A DNA stretch of 64,000 nucleotides from Hydrogenovibrio marinus. GTDB lineage: Bacteria; Pseudomonadota; Gammaproteobacteria; Thiomicrospirales; Thiomicrospiraceae. Made by a program: the position numbers and the translations under genes. How positions within the stretch are numbered: position 1 is the first letter of the stretch; each line of letters begins with the position of its first letter. The stretch lies in the NCBI RefSeq assembly GCF_013340845.1, contig NZ_AP020335.1, positions 1,178,001 to 1,242,000 on the forward strand, written 5' to 3'. Of this stretch, positions 32,733 through 43,417 are shown piece after piece. A model generated the notes under the pieces. That model worked only from the letters and a program-made list of their open reading frames with translations. It made no database searches and was not told the origin of the DNA.

Positions 32733-33551
32733 ATGTTTGACGACAAGCTTCCCGTTCTGGATTTGCGTCAAGAGGATGTTTATCGCGAAGGCCATCTTAT
32801 CGGCGCCACTCACTTTCCTTGGCCATGTTTGCTTGAAAGACTCAATGAGTTGCCAGCAAGGCCAGCCAAGCTTCAAATAGTGGGGGAAGCGACCATTCTG
32901 GATGACGCTGCCGACTTTTTAGCAGACAAAGGTTATGAGGTCGTGCAATTACTGACTACAGAAAACGTAGCGGATTTGTTGTCACAGAACCCTAAAATCT
33001 GCCAGGTTGGGGCTGATTCCCAAATTCTATGGCAGCCATGCTATCTTCTCAAACAAACTGTTGAAAATTTGCCACCAGGCAAGGCGTTGGATGTTGGCTG
33101 TGGTGGTGGCAGAGATACGGTTTACCTATCTCAACAAGGTTGGCAGGTCACGGCAATAGATAAGCAGGAAGCGGTTTTGACGCGTGCACGGCAGCTTGCA
33201 GAAAATCATCACCAAACCATAGATTTTCTCAGTTGTGATTTGTCAGAACCCCTATGTTTACCCGACGAAAGGTTTGATTTGATTGTCATGGTTCGTTATT
33301 TGAATCGCGATCTTTATCAATGGATAAAACAGCATTTAGCACCCGGCGGCACGTTGGTGATGCAAACCTTTACCGAGGGCGTTGAAGCATTCGGTTCCCC
33401 AAAAAATCCAAATTTCATACTGCGGTCAGGAGAACTCGCCAAAACATTTTCGGATTTTGAAATAATTGTTGATAAAATAGAGCTACTCAAAGATGGACGT
33501 CCTGTTGCGTCCTTTGTAGCCAAGAACAAGGAAGAACAAGAAACATGCTAG
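32733..33551 (+). CDS. Rhodanese-like / SAM-dependent methyltransferase fusion
   Basis: A 272-residue two-domain protein. The N-terminal rhodanese-like part (1-90: PVLDLRQEDVYREGHLIGATHFPW) lacks the active-site cysteine loop, so it is probably a non-catalytic binding module. The C-terminal part (about 100-265) is a TehB-like class I methyltransferase with the SAM-binding motif LDVGCGGGRDT at about 119-129. The linker carries a copy of the dispersed repeat, read as PKICQVGA. It starts ten bases after truB, and the next gene overlaps its end, so it belongs to the operon. Substrate unknown; a link to tellurite or thiol metabolism would be a guess. Confidence 0.82.
   Translation: MFDDKLPVLDLRQEDVYREGHLIGATHFPWPCLLERLNELPARPAKLQIVGEATILDDAADFLADKGYEVVQLLTTENVADLLSQNPKICQVGADSQILWQPCYLLKQTVENLPPGKALDVGCGGGRDTVYLSQQGWQVTAIDKQEAVLTRARQLAENHHQTIDFLSCDLSEPLCLPDERFDLIVMVRYLNRDLYQWIKQHLAPGGTLVMQTFTEGVEAFGSPKNPNFILRSGELAKTFSDFEIIVDKIELLKDGRPVASFVAKNKEEQETC
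32995..33010 (+). repeat. Dispersed 16-mer, copy 5 (inside methyltransferase gene)
   Basis: Exact copy, forward orientation, in the interdomain linker codons (KICQVG). A different reading frame from the copies in dnaE and uvrC. Confidence 0.85.
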
Positions 33552-34036
33552 AAATGACACCTGCAGAATTATTTGAATATTTTCAAGAGAATAAAATATG
33601 CGAATCCCTGACGCGTGACGACGTTGAGGTGATGGCGCAGTTTTTACAAGAGAAGACTTTAAAAAAAGGTGACATCATTTCCGATATGGGTGATATCGGT
33701 GATTCCATGTTTTTTATTGTCGAAGGAAAAGTCGGGTTCACAGCAACGGACGGTCAGGATGAAGCTGAGATTGGTCAGCAAGGTCCAGGAAATTTGATTG
33801 GCGAAATGTCTTTCTTCGATAACGTACCTAGAATGATGAGAATGTCAGCTTACTCCAAGAAAGTTAAGTTGTTGCAGCTAACTCGCCCTATGTACCAGCG
33901 TCTGAAGGTTGAACACCCATATATTGCGGTAAATATCATTGAAAACGCAGTGGTCAGTCTTGACCGTTTGATTCGTGCGCTGAGCAACGATGTTTCTCAG
34001 TTTGAGCACTACATGAAAGGTTTTGGTCGCCACTAA
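33545..34036 (+). CDS. Cyclic-nucleotide-binding-domain protein
   Basis: A 163-residue protein made of one cNMP-binding beta-barrel (about 20-130; GDIGDSMFFIVEGKVGF and NLIGEMSFFDNVPRMMRMSA, the phosphate-binding cassette region) with a C-terminal helix but no helix-turn-helix. It overlaps the preceding methyltransferase gene by seven bases. The cassette has RMMRMSA in place of the RxA(T/S) pattern, so ligand binding is uncertain. Probably a regulatory partner of the methyltransferase; no direct evidence. Confidence 0.82.
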   Translation: MLEMTPAELFEYFQENKICESLTRDDVEVMAQFLQEKTLKKGDIISDMGDIGDSMFFIVEGKVGFTATDGQDEAEIGQQGPGNLIGEMSFFDNVPRMMRMSAYSKKVKLLQLTRPMYQRLKVEHPYIAVNIIENAVVSLDRLIRALSNDVSQFEHYMKGFGRH

Positions 34037-34067
34037 TAAAAAATAACGGAATTTCAAGTTATTAGGC

Positions 34068-34095
34068 TTGTCATTGACTAATAACTCTGTATAAT
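34068..34095 (+). promoter_or_regulatory. Sigma-70 promoter of rpsO
   Basis: TTGTCA (34068-34073), 16-base spacer, perfect TATAAT (34090-34095), about 70 bases before the rpsO start. The leader that follows would be the site of S15 autoregulation if the E. coli rule holds. Confidence 0.7.
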
Positions 34096-34166
34096 TCCGT
34101 TTTTTGTTTCTGTCATCGGTTATGGAAACAAACTCTACGATAAACCGATTATCAAAGGATAAAAAT

Positions 34167-34433
34167 ATGTTAACAGCTCAAGATAAAGCTGCTATCGTTG
34201 CTGAATATGCGACTGGTGCAGGCGATACTGGTTCTCCAGAAGTTCAGGTTGCGTTACTAACTAACCGCATCCAATATCTAACAGAACACTTCAAATCACA
34301 CAAACAAGATAACCATTCACGTACTGGTTTGTTGCGTTTGGTTAGTCGTCGTCGTAAATTGTTGGATTACTTGCACAAGAAAGACGCGCAAAGATATTTC
34401 ACGCTAATCAAAAAACTTGGATTACGTAAGTAA
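34167..34433 (+). CDS. rpsO: 30S ribosomal protein S15
   Basis: An 88-residue protein, normal length for S15, binding the 16S rRNA three-way junction. The start is ATG 34167 ([17 protein letters not shown]), preceded by AAAGGAT; the frame is open further upstream but that includes the promoter. [16 protein letters not shown] and [27 protein letters not shown] are family signatures. Followed by a strong terminator and pnp. Confidence 0.97.
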   Translation: MLTAQDKAAIVAEYATGAGDTGSPEVQVALLTNRIQYLTEHFKSHKQDNHSRTGLLRLVSRRRKLLDYLHKKDAQRYFTLIKKLGLRK

Positions 34434-34452
34434 TAAGGTTATTTTGATCGAT

Positions 34453-34482
34453 AAAAAAGCCCGCATTTATGCGGGCTTTTTT
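34453..34482 (+). terminator. Intrinsic terminator after rpsO
   Basis: AAAAAAGCCCGCAT / ATGCGGGCTTTTTT, a nearly perfect stem with a T-run. Confidence 0.92.
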
Positions 34483-34507
34483 GTTTCAAAAAATGATTTA
34501 TCACATG

Positions 34508-34535
34508 TTGTTAAACCGTCTCTTTGCTGTAAAAT
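34508..34535 (+). promoter_or_regulatory. Candidate promoter of pnp
   Basis: TTGTTA (34508-34513), 16-base spacer, TAAAAT (34530-34535), placed after the rpsO terminator and before the pnp leader inverted repeat. Confidence 0.45.
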
Positions 34536-34593
34536 GGACGAGTTTTATTTTGTAGAAAATTAATATAAGACTTTAACTGGAAACCAAAATAAG

Positions 34594-34655
34594 CCTGAAT
34601 CCCAAGTGTTCTGACGATTGTAGTGTTGATCAAGTCAGGTCACTTGGGATTCAGG
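34594..34655 (+). promoter_or_regulatory. Long stem-loop in the pnp leader (candidate RNase III site)
   Basis: A perfect 15-base inverted repeat, CCTGAATCCCAAGTG at 34594-34608 and CACTTGGGATTCAGG at 34641-34655, with a second stem inside (CTGAC 34611 / GTCAG 34634) across a symmetrical two-base internal loop. It lies 33 bases before pnp and has no T-run. In E. coli the pnp leader forms a long double strand cut by RNase III, after which PNPase represses its own synthesis; position and shape match that. Confidence 0.8.
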
Positions 34656-34688
34656 TTTCGGTTAAAGCCAACTTGAAAAGGAAATGAC

Positions 34689-36782
34689 ATGGCAAAGCAC
34701 GTAAAGACTTTCCAATACGGTAAACACCAAGTTACCTTTGAAACAGGTGAAATCGCACGTCAGGCAGATGGTGCGGTTATGGTTTCAATGGGTGACACCC
34801 AGCTTTTGGTTACTGTTGTCGGCGCTAAGAGTGCAAAAGAAGGGCAAGACTTCTTTCCTCTAACTGTTCAGTATCAAGAGAAAGCGTATGCAGCAGGGAA
34901 AATCCCTGGTGGTTTCTTGAAGCGAGAAGGGCGTCCTTCAGAAAAAGAAACGTTGACCTCTCGTTTGATTGACCGTCCAATCCGTCCTTTGTTCCCTAAA
35001 GGCTTCATGAATGAAGTGCAAATCATTGCAACGGTTGTATCGTTGGATGAAGCAGTAGGGACAGAAGTTCCAGCCATGCTAGGGACTTCAGCAGCACTAG
35101 CTATTTCTGGTATCCCATTCGACGGACCAATCGGCGCGGCAATCGTTGGTTATAACGAAGAAGTCGGTTATATGTTGAACCCATCTGAGTTCGAGTTGGA
35201 AGAGTCAGATTTGGAGTTGAGTGTTGCCGGTACTTCAGAAGCGGTATTGATGGTTGAGTCAGAAGCGGCTGAGTTGTCTGAAGAAATCATGTTGGGTGCG
35301 GTCATGTTCGGTCATGAACAATTCCAAGTTGCCATCAATGCAATTAACGAATTCAAAGCTGAAGCCGGTAAACCAGCATGGGATTGGGCTCCAGCAGCAG
35401 AAAATACTGAGCTGAAAGAAAAAGTTTATTCAGCGGTTCGCGCGGATGTTGAAGCGGCCTATAACATTGCTGACAAAATGGAACGCTATGCAGCGAATGA
35501 CGCAGCAAAAGAAAAAGTCATGGCGGCGTTGGTTGCGACGGAAGAAAATCCTGCCGGTGCAGATGCTGGCGAAATCGAAAAATTGTTCGGTAAGCTACAA
35601 AAAGACATCGTTCGTGGTCGTATTATCGCGGGCGAACCTCGTATTGATGGTCGTGATACCAAAACGATTCGTCCGATCGCTTGTAAGGTAGGTGTACTAC
35701 CTAAGGTTCATGGTTCTGCGTTGTTTACACGTGGAGAAACACAGGCACTGGTTGTTACAACGCTTGGAACTGAAAAAGACGCGAAAATTGTTGATGAGCT
35801 AACCGGCTCTTATCATGATCGTTTTATGTTGCACTATAACTTCCCTCCGTATTCTGTTGGAGAGTGTGGTCGTGTAGGTTCACCTGGACGTCGTGAAATT
35901 GGTCATGGTATGTTGGCGCGTCGTGGTGTATCTGCCTTGTTGCCGACATCCGAAGAATTCCCATATACCATTCGTGTTGTGTCTGAAATTACTGAATCAA
36001 ATGGTTCGTCATCTATGGCAACCGTTTGTGGTACTTCCATGTCATTGATGCACGCAGGGGTTCCAATAGCAGCACCTATCGCGGGTATTGCGATGGGCTT
36101 AGTGAAAGAAGAGTCTGGTTTTGCGGTTCTATCTGACATTCTTGGTGACGAAGATCACCTAGGTGATATGGACTTTAAAGTAGCCGGTACTGACCAAGGT
36201 GTAACGGCACTCCAAATGGATATCAAGATTTCCGGTATTACCGAAGAGATCATGAAAATCGCTTTGGATCAGGCAAAAGATGGGCGTCTACATATCCTGA
36301 AGGAAATGTCTGGTGCAATCAATCACTCTAACCAAGATGTTGCTAGCACAGCACCACGTTTCACATTGGTAAAAGTGAAGCCTGAAAAAGTGCGTGAAAT
36401 CATCGGTAAAGGTGGCGCGACGATTCGTGCTTTGACCGAAGAAACTGGAACAGTTATCGAAATCGATGATGATGGAAACGTCAAAATCGCTGCAACAGAT
36501 CAGGAATCTGCTGATTTGGCGAAAGCACGCATTGCTGAAATCGTTGCAGAACCAGAAATCGGAAAAACTTATGATGCGACTGTCGTTAAGTTGGTTGATT
36601 TCGGTGCTTTCGTTAGCTACATGCCTGGTAGAGAAGGGTTGGTTCACGTTTCTCAAATCGCTGAAGAGCGTGTTGAGAATGTGGCTGACTACTTGTCTGA
36701 AGGACAGCAAATCCGTGTGAAACTGACAGATATTGACAAGCAAGGTCGCGTTAAATTGTCTATGAAGGATGCTGACAAGTAA
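34689..36782 (+). CDS. pnp: Polyribonucleotide nucleotidyltransferase (PNPase)
   Basis: A 697-residue 3'-5' phosphorolytic exoribonuclease, subunit of the RNA degradosome. Two RNase PH domains (about 1-225 and 305-550) flank a helical domain, followed by a KH domain (about 555-615, [12 protein letters not shown]) and an S1 domain (about 620-690). Catalytic region [18 protein letters not shown] is intact. AAAGGAAATGAC precedes the ATG. Leader structure suggests autoregulation through RNase III. Confidence 0.97.
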   Translation: MAKHVKTFQYGKHQVTFETGEIARQADGAVMVSMGDTQLLVTVVGAKSAKEGQDFFPLTVQYQEKAYAAGKIPGGFLKREGRPSEKETLTSRLIDRPIRPLFPKGFMNEVQIIATVVSLDEAVGTEVPAMLGTSAALAISGIPFDGPIGAAIVGYNEEVGYMLNPSEFELEESDLELSVAGTSEAVLMVESEAAELSEEIMLGAVMFGHEQFQVAINAINEFKAEAGKPAWDWAPAAENTELKEKVYSAVRADVEAAYNIADKMERYAANDAAKEKVMAALVATEENPAGADAGEIEKLFGKLQKDIVRGRIIAGEPRIDGRDTKTIRPIACKVGVLPKVHGSALFTRGETQALVVTTLGTEKDAKIVDELTGSYHDRFMLHYNFPPYSVGECGRVGSPGRREIGHGMLARRGVSALLPTSEEFPYTIRVVSEITESNGSSSMATVCGTSMSLMHAGVPIAAPIAGIAMGLVKEESGFAVLSDILGDEDHLGDMDFKVAGTDQGVTALQMDIKISGITEEIMKIALDQAKDGRLHILKEMSGAINHSNQDVASTAPRFTLVKVKPEKVREIIGKGGATIRALTEETGTVIEIDDDGNVKIAATDQESADLAKARIAEIVAEPEIGKTYDATVVKLVDFGAFVSYMPGREGLVHVSQIAEERVENVADYLSEGQQIRVKLTDIDKQGRVKLSMKDADK

Positions 36783-36859
36783 TTGTCAGAATTCTATTGA
36801 GATAATTTAATCTTCTTGTCAGGTTTCCTTCCCTTGAAAACGGGGAAACTTGCTATAAT

Positions 36860-36886
36860 AAAACGGTCTAAATGGCCGTTTTTTTA
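36860..36886 (+). terminator. Intrinsic terminator after pnp
   Basis: AAAACGGTC / GGCCGTTTT (one G-T pair) with a short loop and T-run, in the gap between pnp and the M16 protease gene. Confidence 0.85.
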
Positions 36887-36950
36887 TGTCCGAATTTTAC
36901 GGTAAAGATTCGGAACTTCAGCATAAACTAATCACTACTAAGAGAGCACT

Positions 36951-39875
36951 ATGTCGAAAACTATCGAGTGTCATTCTGCGTTTGAATTTATCCGTCAGCA
37001 CAGCATCGAATCCTTAAATATCAATGTTCAGCACTTTAAACATAAAGTGACGGGTGCAGAACATTATCATTTGGCTGCTGACGATCCGCAAAATGTCTTC
37101 ATGGTCGCCCTACGTACTGTGCCAATGGATTCGACCGGGGTCGCACATATCCTTGAACATACCGTGTTGTGTGGTAGCGAAAAATATCCGGTAAGAGACC
37201 CTTTTTTCATGATGATTCGTCGTTCACTGAACACCTTCATGAATGCATTTACTTCCAGTGATTGGACGGCCTATCCTTTTGCGACAGAAAATAGAAAAGA
37301 CTTTCAAAATCTTCTGCAAGTCTATATGGATGCAGTGTTTTTTCCAAATTTGGATGCGTTAGATTTTGCTCAGGAAGGACATCGTTTCGAGTTTGCTGAA
37401 CCGGAAAATCCAGCATCGGATTTAACCTACAAAGGTGTTGTCTTCAACGAAATGAAAGGGGCGATGAGTTCTCCAGTTTCGACACTATGGCAGACATTCA
37501 CAACGGAACTTTATCCAACCTCAACTTATCATTACAACAGTGGTGGTGAGCCAAAGGACATTCCGGATTTAACGCACCAACAGTTGGTGGACTTCCATAA
37601 ACTGCATTACCACCCATCCAACGCTGTATTCATGACGTATGGCGATATCACTGCCGCTGAGCATCAAACACAGTTTGAAGCTTTGGGGTTATCTCGATTT
37701 AAAGACAAAGTCGATGTCATTAAAGTGCCTTCAGAGCTGCGTCTTACTCAGCCGAAAAAAGTCGTTGAGCATTATGCGCTGGATGAAGAGTCGCTTGAAA
37801 AGAAAACTCACATCGTCTTAGGTTGGTTGTTGGGTGAAAACAAAAACGAACTGGATGTCCTAAAAGGTCATTTGTTGGAGGCCGTTTTACTGGACAATAG
37901 CGCATCGCCACTTCGTAAAGTGTTGGAAGAAACCGATCTGGCTTCTGCGCCGTCACCATTATGTGGCTTAGAAGACTCCAATAAAGAAATGGTGTTTGCT
38001 GTTGGTGTGCAAGGCAGTGAAGCTGAACATACCGATGCGGTTGAGGCTTTGATTTTGAATGAATTGCAGCGCATTGCCAAAGAGGGTGTTGATGCCGATC
38101 AGGTAGAAGCAATGTTGCACCAATTGGAATTGTCTCAACGTGAAATCGGTGGAGACAGTTATCCTTATGGACTGCAATTGATTCTGCAATCACTGGCAGG
38201 TGCGATGCACGACGGAGATCCCATTGCACTACTGGATACGGATAAGGCTCTGTTGACGTTGGGTGAAGCCGTTAAACATCCACGATTTATTCCAGACTTG
38301 GTTCAAGAGTGGTTGCTGGACAATCCTCACCGTATCTGTCTGACGCTTGTTCCTGCTGCGGAATTGTCCGCGAAACAGGATGCCGATGAAAAAGCCAAAT
38401 TGGCGAAGGTCAAAGCGGGTCTGAGTGAAGCAGAAGCACAAGCGATTGTTGACTTGGCAGCGGCGCTGAAAGAGCGCCAAGAGCAAGAAGATGATCCTTC
38501 TATTTTGCCGGAAGTGACTAAGGATGATGTTCCTGCAGACATCAAAGTGGTTCCCGCTAAGGTTTTGGCAACCGATAGCAAGCCTTACAGTGTTTATGAA
38601 GCGGGTACCAACGGGATTGTGTACGAACAGTTGTTGATTGATTTACCAGACCTTACGGACGAAGAAAAAGCGGTGTTGCCGGTTTTCCATAGTTGTTTGC
38701 CGGAATTAGGTTCTGGTGGCAGGGATTACCTGCAAACGCAATCATTGCAGGCAGCCGTTACGGGCGGTTTAAGTGCTAAATCATCCATTCGAGCCAATAT
38801 TCATGATGTAGACAATTATCACAGCCATACCATTTTGTCGGGCAAAGCACTTAACCGTAACCATTCAGGCTTGGCAGACTTAATGCAGGAAACGCTGCAA
38901 ACAGCACGTTTTGATGAAACTGATCGCATCAAGGATTTGCTCGATCAAATTCGTAGCTCTATCGACCACGGTGTTACCGGAAGTGGGCATAGTCATGCAA
39001 TGAGAGCAGCGATGCAGAATTTTTCTCCCGTTGCTAAGTGGCAGTTTGATCGTACCGGTTTTGAAGGCATTAAAGCGATCAAAGCACTGCATAAATCAGT
39101 AGAGGAAGGTGCAGGCTTGGAAAAAATGATTGGGCATTTTGAGTCCATTCGCAGCAAGTTGATGTCGGCATCAAAACAAGCGTTGTTGGTGTCGGATGAA
39201 ACGGTTTTGGATGAAGCTTATTCCACCATGCAATCGTCTTGGGATGGTTTGATGCATAATGCGTCGACCAGCGCATTCCAATTGACGGCTTCACACCAAA
39301 AAATCAAACAGGCCTGGATCACCAGTACACAAGTCAATTTCTGTGCAAAAGCCTATCCAGCTGTGACGTCTGCACACCCTGACGCGCCAAAGCTTTCAGT
39401 GTTGGGTGCATGCTTGCGCAATGGCTTCCTGCACTCTGCAGTACGTGAAAAGGGCGGTGCTTACGGCGGTGGTGCGGCATTTAACGCTGAAAGTGCTTCT
39501 TTCTGCTTCTATTCCTATCGTGATCCTCGTTTGTTGGAAACCTATGAAGACTTCGATAGTGCATTGGGCTGGCTGCTTTCAAACGAAGCCACTCAGGCAC
39601 AGGTTGAAGAAGCGATTTTGAATGTTATCAGTGCCATGGATAAACCTGGTTCGCCAGCAGGTGAAGCGAAAAAAGCTTTTTACCAACAGCTTTATGGTCG
39701 AAGCCATGATATGTTGATGGCATATCGTGAAGGGGTTTTGTCAACAACGTTGGCAGACCTACGTGAAGTTGCACAAAAATACATTTTGCCGGAAAAAGCA
39801 TCTTTTGCGGTGTTGACCTCGGATGCGAAAAAAGAGCTGTTACAAGAGCACGCGTTTGATATTTTCAAACTTTAA
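36951..39875 (+). CDS. M16C-family zinc metalloprotease (presequence-protease-like)
   Basis: A 974-residue insulinase-family peptidase of the PreP/falcilysin subgroup. The inverted zinc motif HxxEH is at H66-E69-H70 (AHILEHTVLCGS), and the distal glutamate is in GVVFNEMKGAMSS. The protein has the four M16 domains in two halves joined by a charged helical hinge (about 480-530). No signal peptide is visible, so it should be cytosolic, degrading small peptides. It is monocistronic or joined to the lipoprotein gene 13 bases downstream. Confidence 0.9.
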   Translation: MSKTIECHSAFEFIRQHSIESLNINVQHFKHKVTGAEHYHLAADDPQNVFMVALRTVPMDSTGVAHILEHTVLCGSEKYPVRDPFFMMIRRSLNTFMNAFTSSDWTAYPFATENRKDFQNLLQVYMDAVFFPNLDALDFAQEGHRFEFAEPENPASDLTYKGVVFNEMKGAMSSPVSTLWQTFTTELYPTSTYHYNSGGEPKDIPDLTHQQLVDFHKLHYHPSNAVFMTYGDITAAEHQTQFEALGLSRFKDKVDVIKVPSELRLTQPKKVVEHYALDEESLEKKTHIVLGWLLGENKNELDVLKGHLLEAVLLDNSASPLRKVLEETDLASAPSPLCGLEDSNKEMVFAVGVQGSEAEHTDAVEALILNELQRIAKEGVDADQVEAMLHQLELSQREIGGDSYPYGLQLILQSLAGAMHDGDPIALLDTDKALLTLGEAVKHPRFIPDLVQEWLLDNPHRICLTLVPAAELSAKQDADEKAKLAKVKAGLSEAEAQAIVDLAAALKERQEQEDDPSILPEVTKDDVPADIKVVPAKVLATDSKPYSVYEAGTNGIVYEQLLIDLPDLTDEEKAVLPVFHSCLPELGSGGRDYLQTQSLQAAVTGGLSAKSSIRANIHDVDNYHSHTILSGKALNRNHSGLADLMQETLQTARFDETDRIKDLLDQIRSSIDHGVTGSGHSHAMRAAMQNFSPVAKWQFDRTGFEGIKAIKALHKSVEEGAGLEKMIGHFESIRSKLMSASKQALLVSDETVLDEAYSTMQSSWDGLMHNASTSAFQLTASHQKIKQAWITSTQVNFCAKAYPAVTSAHPDAPKLSVLGACLRNGFLHSAVREKGGAYGGGAAFNAESASFCFYSYRDPRLLETYEDFDSALGWLLSNEATQAQVEEAILNVISAMDKPGSPAGEAKKAFYQQLYGRSHDMLMAYREGVLSTTLADLREVAQKYILPEKASFAVLTSDAKKELLQEHAFDIFKL

Positions 39876-39888
39876 TTGAGTCTGTGTG

Positions 39889-40416
39889 ATGAAAAGAAGA
39901 TCTTTTATTAAATTGTTGGCAGGTTTGAGTGCTGCAGGAACCGCGTTGACCTTATCCGGCTGCGGTGAGACATTGATTCGCCCAGATGATAAGCAAATGT
40001 TGGCAATGCTGCAATTTGAAATGCCGGACTATGAACCGACCAACGAAAATGTGCTCAAGAAAGTACGCCAATGGATGGCCACGCAGGGTGTTCAGGGTGA
40101 GAATACCTTGAAGTTTGTTGCGATGGAAAATGATAATTTGCAGGCAAAAGGTGTCGTGACGGTTCATATCAAGAACAAAGAACTGAAGGTGTCATTTAAT
40201 GCCGATATTACCGTTGTGAATGCAAACTTGATTCGCTTTAGCGCAACGCACTTCAAGGATATGCCAGGACCTCTGGCAGGTGAGTCTGACAGCACACAGG
40301 TGTTTTTCAATCAAGTGAAAGATCAGGTACTGACGTTATGTGATCGCTTGGAAAATTATTTGGGTGCAGATGTTGGAAGCTCAATAGCGAACTTCCAGCA
40401 ACAAGATTTAATTTAA
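39889..40416 (+). CDS. Tat-targeted lipoprotein of unknown function
   Basis: A 175-residue protein with the signal MKRRSFIKLLAGLSAAGTALTLSGCGE: a twin-arginine motif (RRSFIK) and a lipobox LSGC with the cysteine near residue 26, so it should be exported folded and lipidated. ATG 39889 is used; the preceding in-frame GTG adds only one residue. The mature part has an alternating strand pattern (VVTVHIKNKELKVSFNADITVVNANLIRFSA) and matches no family I can name. It follows the M16 gene by 13 bases. Confidence 0.75.
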   Translation: MKRRSFIKLLAGLSAAGTALTLSGCGETLIRPDDKQMLAMLQFEMPDYEPTNENVLKKVRQWMATQGVQGENTLKFVAMENDNLQAKGVVTVHIKNKELKVSFNADITVVNANLIRFSATHFKDMPGPLAGESDSTQVFFNQVKDQVLTLCDRLENYLGADVGSSIANFQQQDLI

Positions 40417-40438
40417 AGGCTTAATTTCAGACAGCTAA

Positions 40439-41608
40439 TTAAGCTTCTAAAATTTCGAAAAACTGTAACTGCCATAAATCCGAAAGTAGTTTTTGATTGC
40501 CTTCCTGATTAAGGTGAGGCACCAATTCATCTTGCAGGATGCGGCGTTGATTGGCAAGTAGGCGTAAGAACTCCGGTGTTGCTCCAAAATCCTGCCAAAT
40601 CGCGCTGTTGATATAAAAGGTAACACCATCTTCCGTTTGCAAATAAGCGAAACGACAAACCGGGTCGCGCACAATACCTTCCGCTTCATGCAAAACATCA
40701 ATCAAAGTTTCAATATCTGATTGTTCTTCTTCCGTCAAAGGTTCTGGTAATTGTTGTGAGGCGCTTTGATCCAACTGGGTGGCAAAACGCCCAAACCATT
40801 GTTTCAATGCCGCTTCATCCTGCAAAACAGATTCCAAAAGAACCTTGGCTTGTTGCCAGCTACCTTCGGTGATTTCTCCTGGGGCAGAGCCTTGCCAGTT
40901 CGGGTCTTGGTATAGTGTTTGGAAAGCATTGTTTTCCGCTAGGTAATCCCCAAAACTGTCCCAAAGCTCAAGTCCTTTATAGGTTCGGTAGCCGATAGAC
41001 CACGTCATGCAGTCATCTGTCAAACCAACGCCGTGATGTCCCCATTTGGGTGGAACATACAGCAGGTCACCCGCTTCGCAAACATAGTCATCCTCGACCA
41101 CAAAGCGTTGCATCAAGCGTAAATCGACGCCTTCAATATAGTTGGAAAGCTCGCAATCCTGAGATGTCAGTTTCCAGTTGCGTTGACCTTGTGCCTGAAG
41201 CAGGAAAACATCATAGTGATCGAAGTGAGGACCAACGTTACCGCCAGTAGCAGCATAACTGATCATAATGTCGTCCAAGCGCCATTGTGGGATGAAATCA
41301 AACTGTTCAAGCAGTTCGCCTACCTCTGGAATCAAGCGATCCATTCCTTGGATGAGAAGCGTCCAGTTTTGTTCTGGTAACTCACTATAGACAGTTTCTT
41401 CGAAAGGGCCGCGCTTGAGCTCGTAGTCTTGTTCGCCATGTTGGATGACGATGCGACTTTCCACTTCTTCTTCCAAAGACAGTCCAGCCAGTTCCTCAGC
41501 GGAAATAGGGGAGACGAAGTCCGGAAAAGCATTTTTGATTAGCAAAGGTTTCTTTTGCCAATAGTCTTTTAGGAAAACATCTAGAGTAATGTCGCTGAAG
41601 TTAAGCAT
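40439..41608 (-). CDS. roxA: Ribosomal oxygenase RoxA (L16 arginine hydroxylase)
   Basis: A 389-residue JmjC/cupin 2-oxoglutarate oxygenase (YcfD), which hydroxylates an arginine of ribosomal protein L16. The iron triad is visible as H128 and D130 (GPHFDHYD) and H191 (PPKWGHHG). The N-terminal cupin is followed by a dimerisation and winged-helix region. In E. coli ycfD is close to purB; here it follows purB on the same strand, separated by a terminator made of the dispersed repeat. Confidence 0.92.
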   Translation of the reverse strand: MLNFSDITLDVFLKDYWQKKPLLIKNAFPDFVSPISAEELAGLSLEEEVESRIVIQHGEQDYELKRGPFEETVYSELPEQNWTLLIQGMDRLIPEVGELLEQFDFIPQWRLDDIMISYAATGGNVGPHFDHYDVFLLQAQGQRNWKLTSQDCELSNYIEGVDLRLMQRFVVEDDYVCEAGDLLYVPPKWGHHGVGLTDDCMTWSIGYRTYKGLELWDSFGDYLAENNAFQTLYQDPNWQGSAPGEITEGSWQQAKVLLESVLQDEAALKQWFGRFATQLDQSASQQLPEPLTEEEQSDIETLIDVLHEAEGIVRDPVCRFAYLQTEDGVTFYINSAIWQDFGATPEFLRLLANQRRILQDELVPHLNQEGNQKLLSDLWQLQFFEILEA

Positions 41609-41635
41609 GGTTTTGTCCTGTCTAAAAATGAAAAA

Positions 41636-41651
41636 AAATCTGCCAGGTTGG
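41636..41651 (+). repeat. Dispersed 16-mer, copy 6
   Basis: Exact copy, left arm of the purB terminator hairpin. Confidence 0.85.
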
Positions 41652-41667
41652 GGGGCTTATGGTGCCC

Positions 41668-41683
41668 CCAACCTGGCAGATTT
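41668..41683 (-). repeat. Dispersed 16-mer, copy 7
   Basis: Exact copy in reverse orientation, right arm of the purB terminator hairpin. Confidence 0.85.
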
Positions 41684-41707
41684 TAATTGCGAAAAGTGTG
41701 TTTAAGC

Positions 41708-43417
<1,710 letters not shown>

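Larger units (their letters stand above)
41635..41684 (-). terminator. Terminator after purB made of two inverted repeat copies
   Basis: A perfect 20-base stem (arms 41635-41654 and 41665-41684) with a ten-base loop. Read on the minus strand it is followed by eight T, so it should end the purB transcript before roxA. Both arms are complete copies of the dispersed 16-mer. Confidence 0.88.

Noticed and set aside
34074-34095. TTGACT paired with TATAAT as the rpsO promoter
   Set aside because: The spacer would be only ten bases; TTGTCA at 34068 with 16 bases is a better partner.
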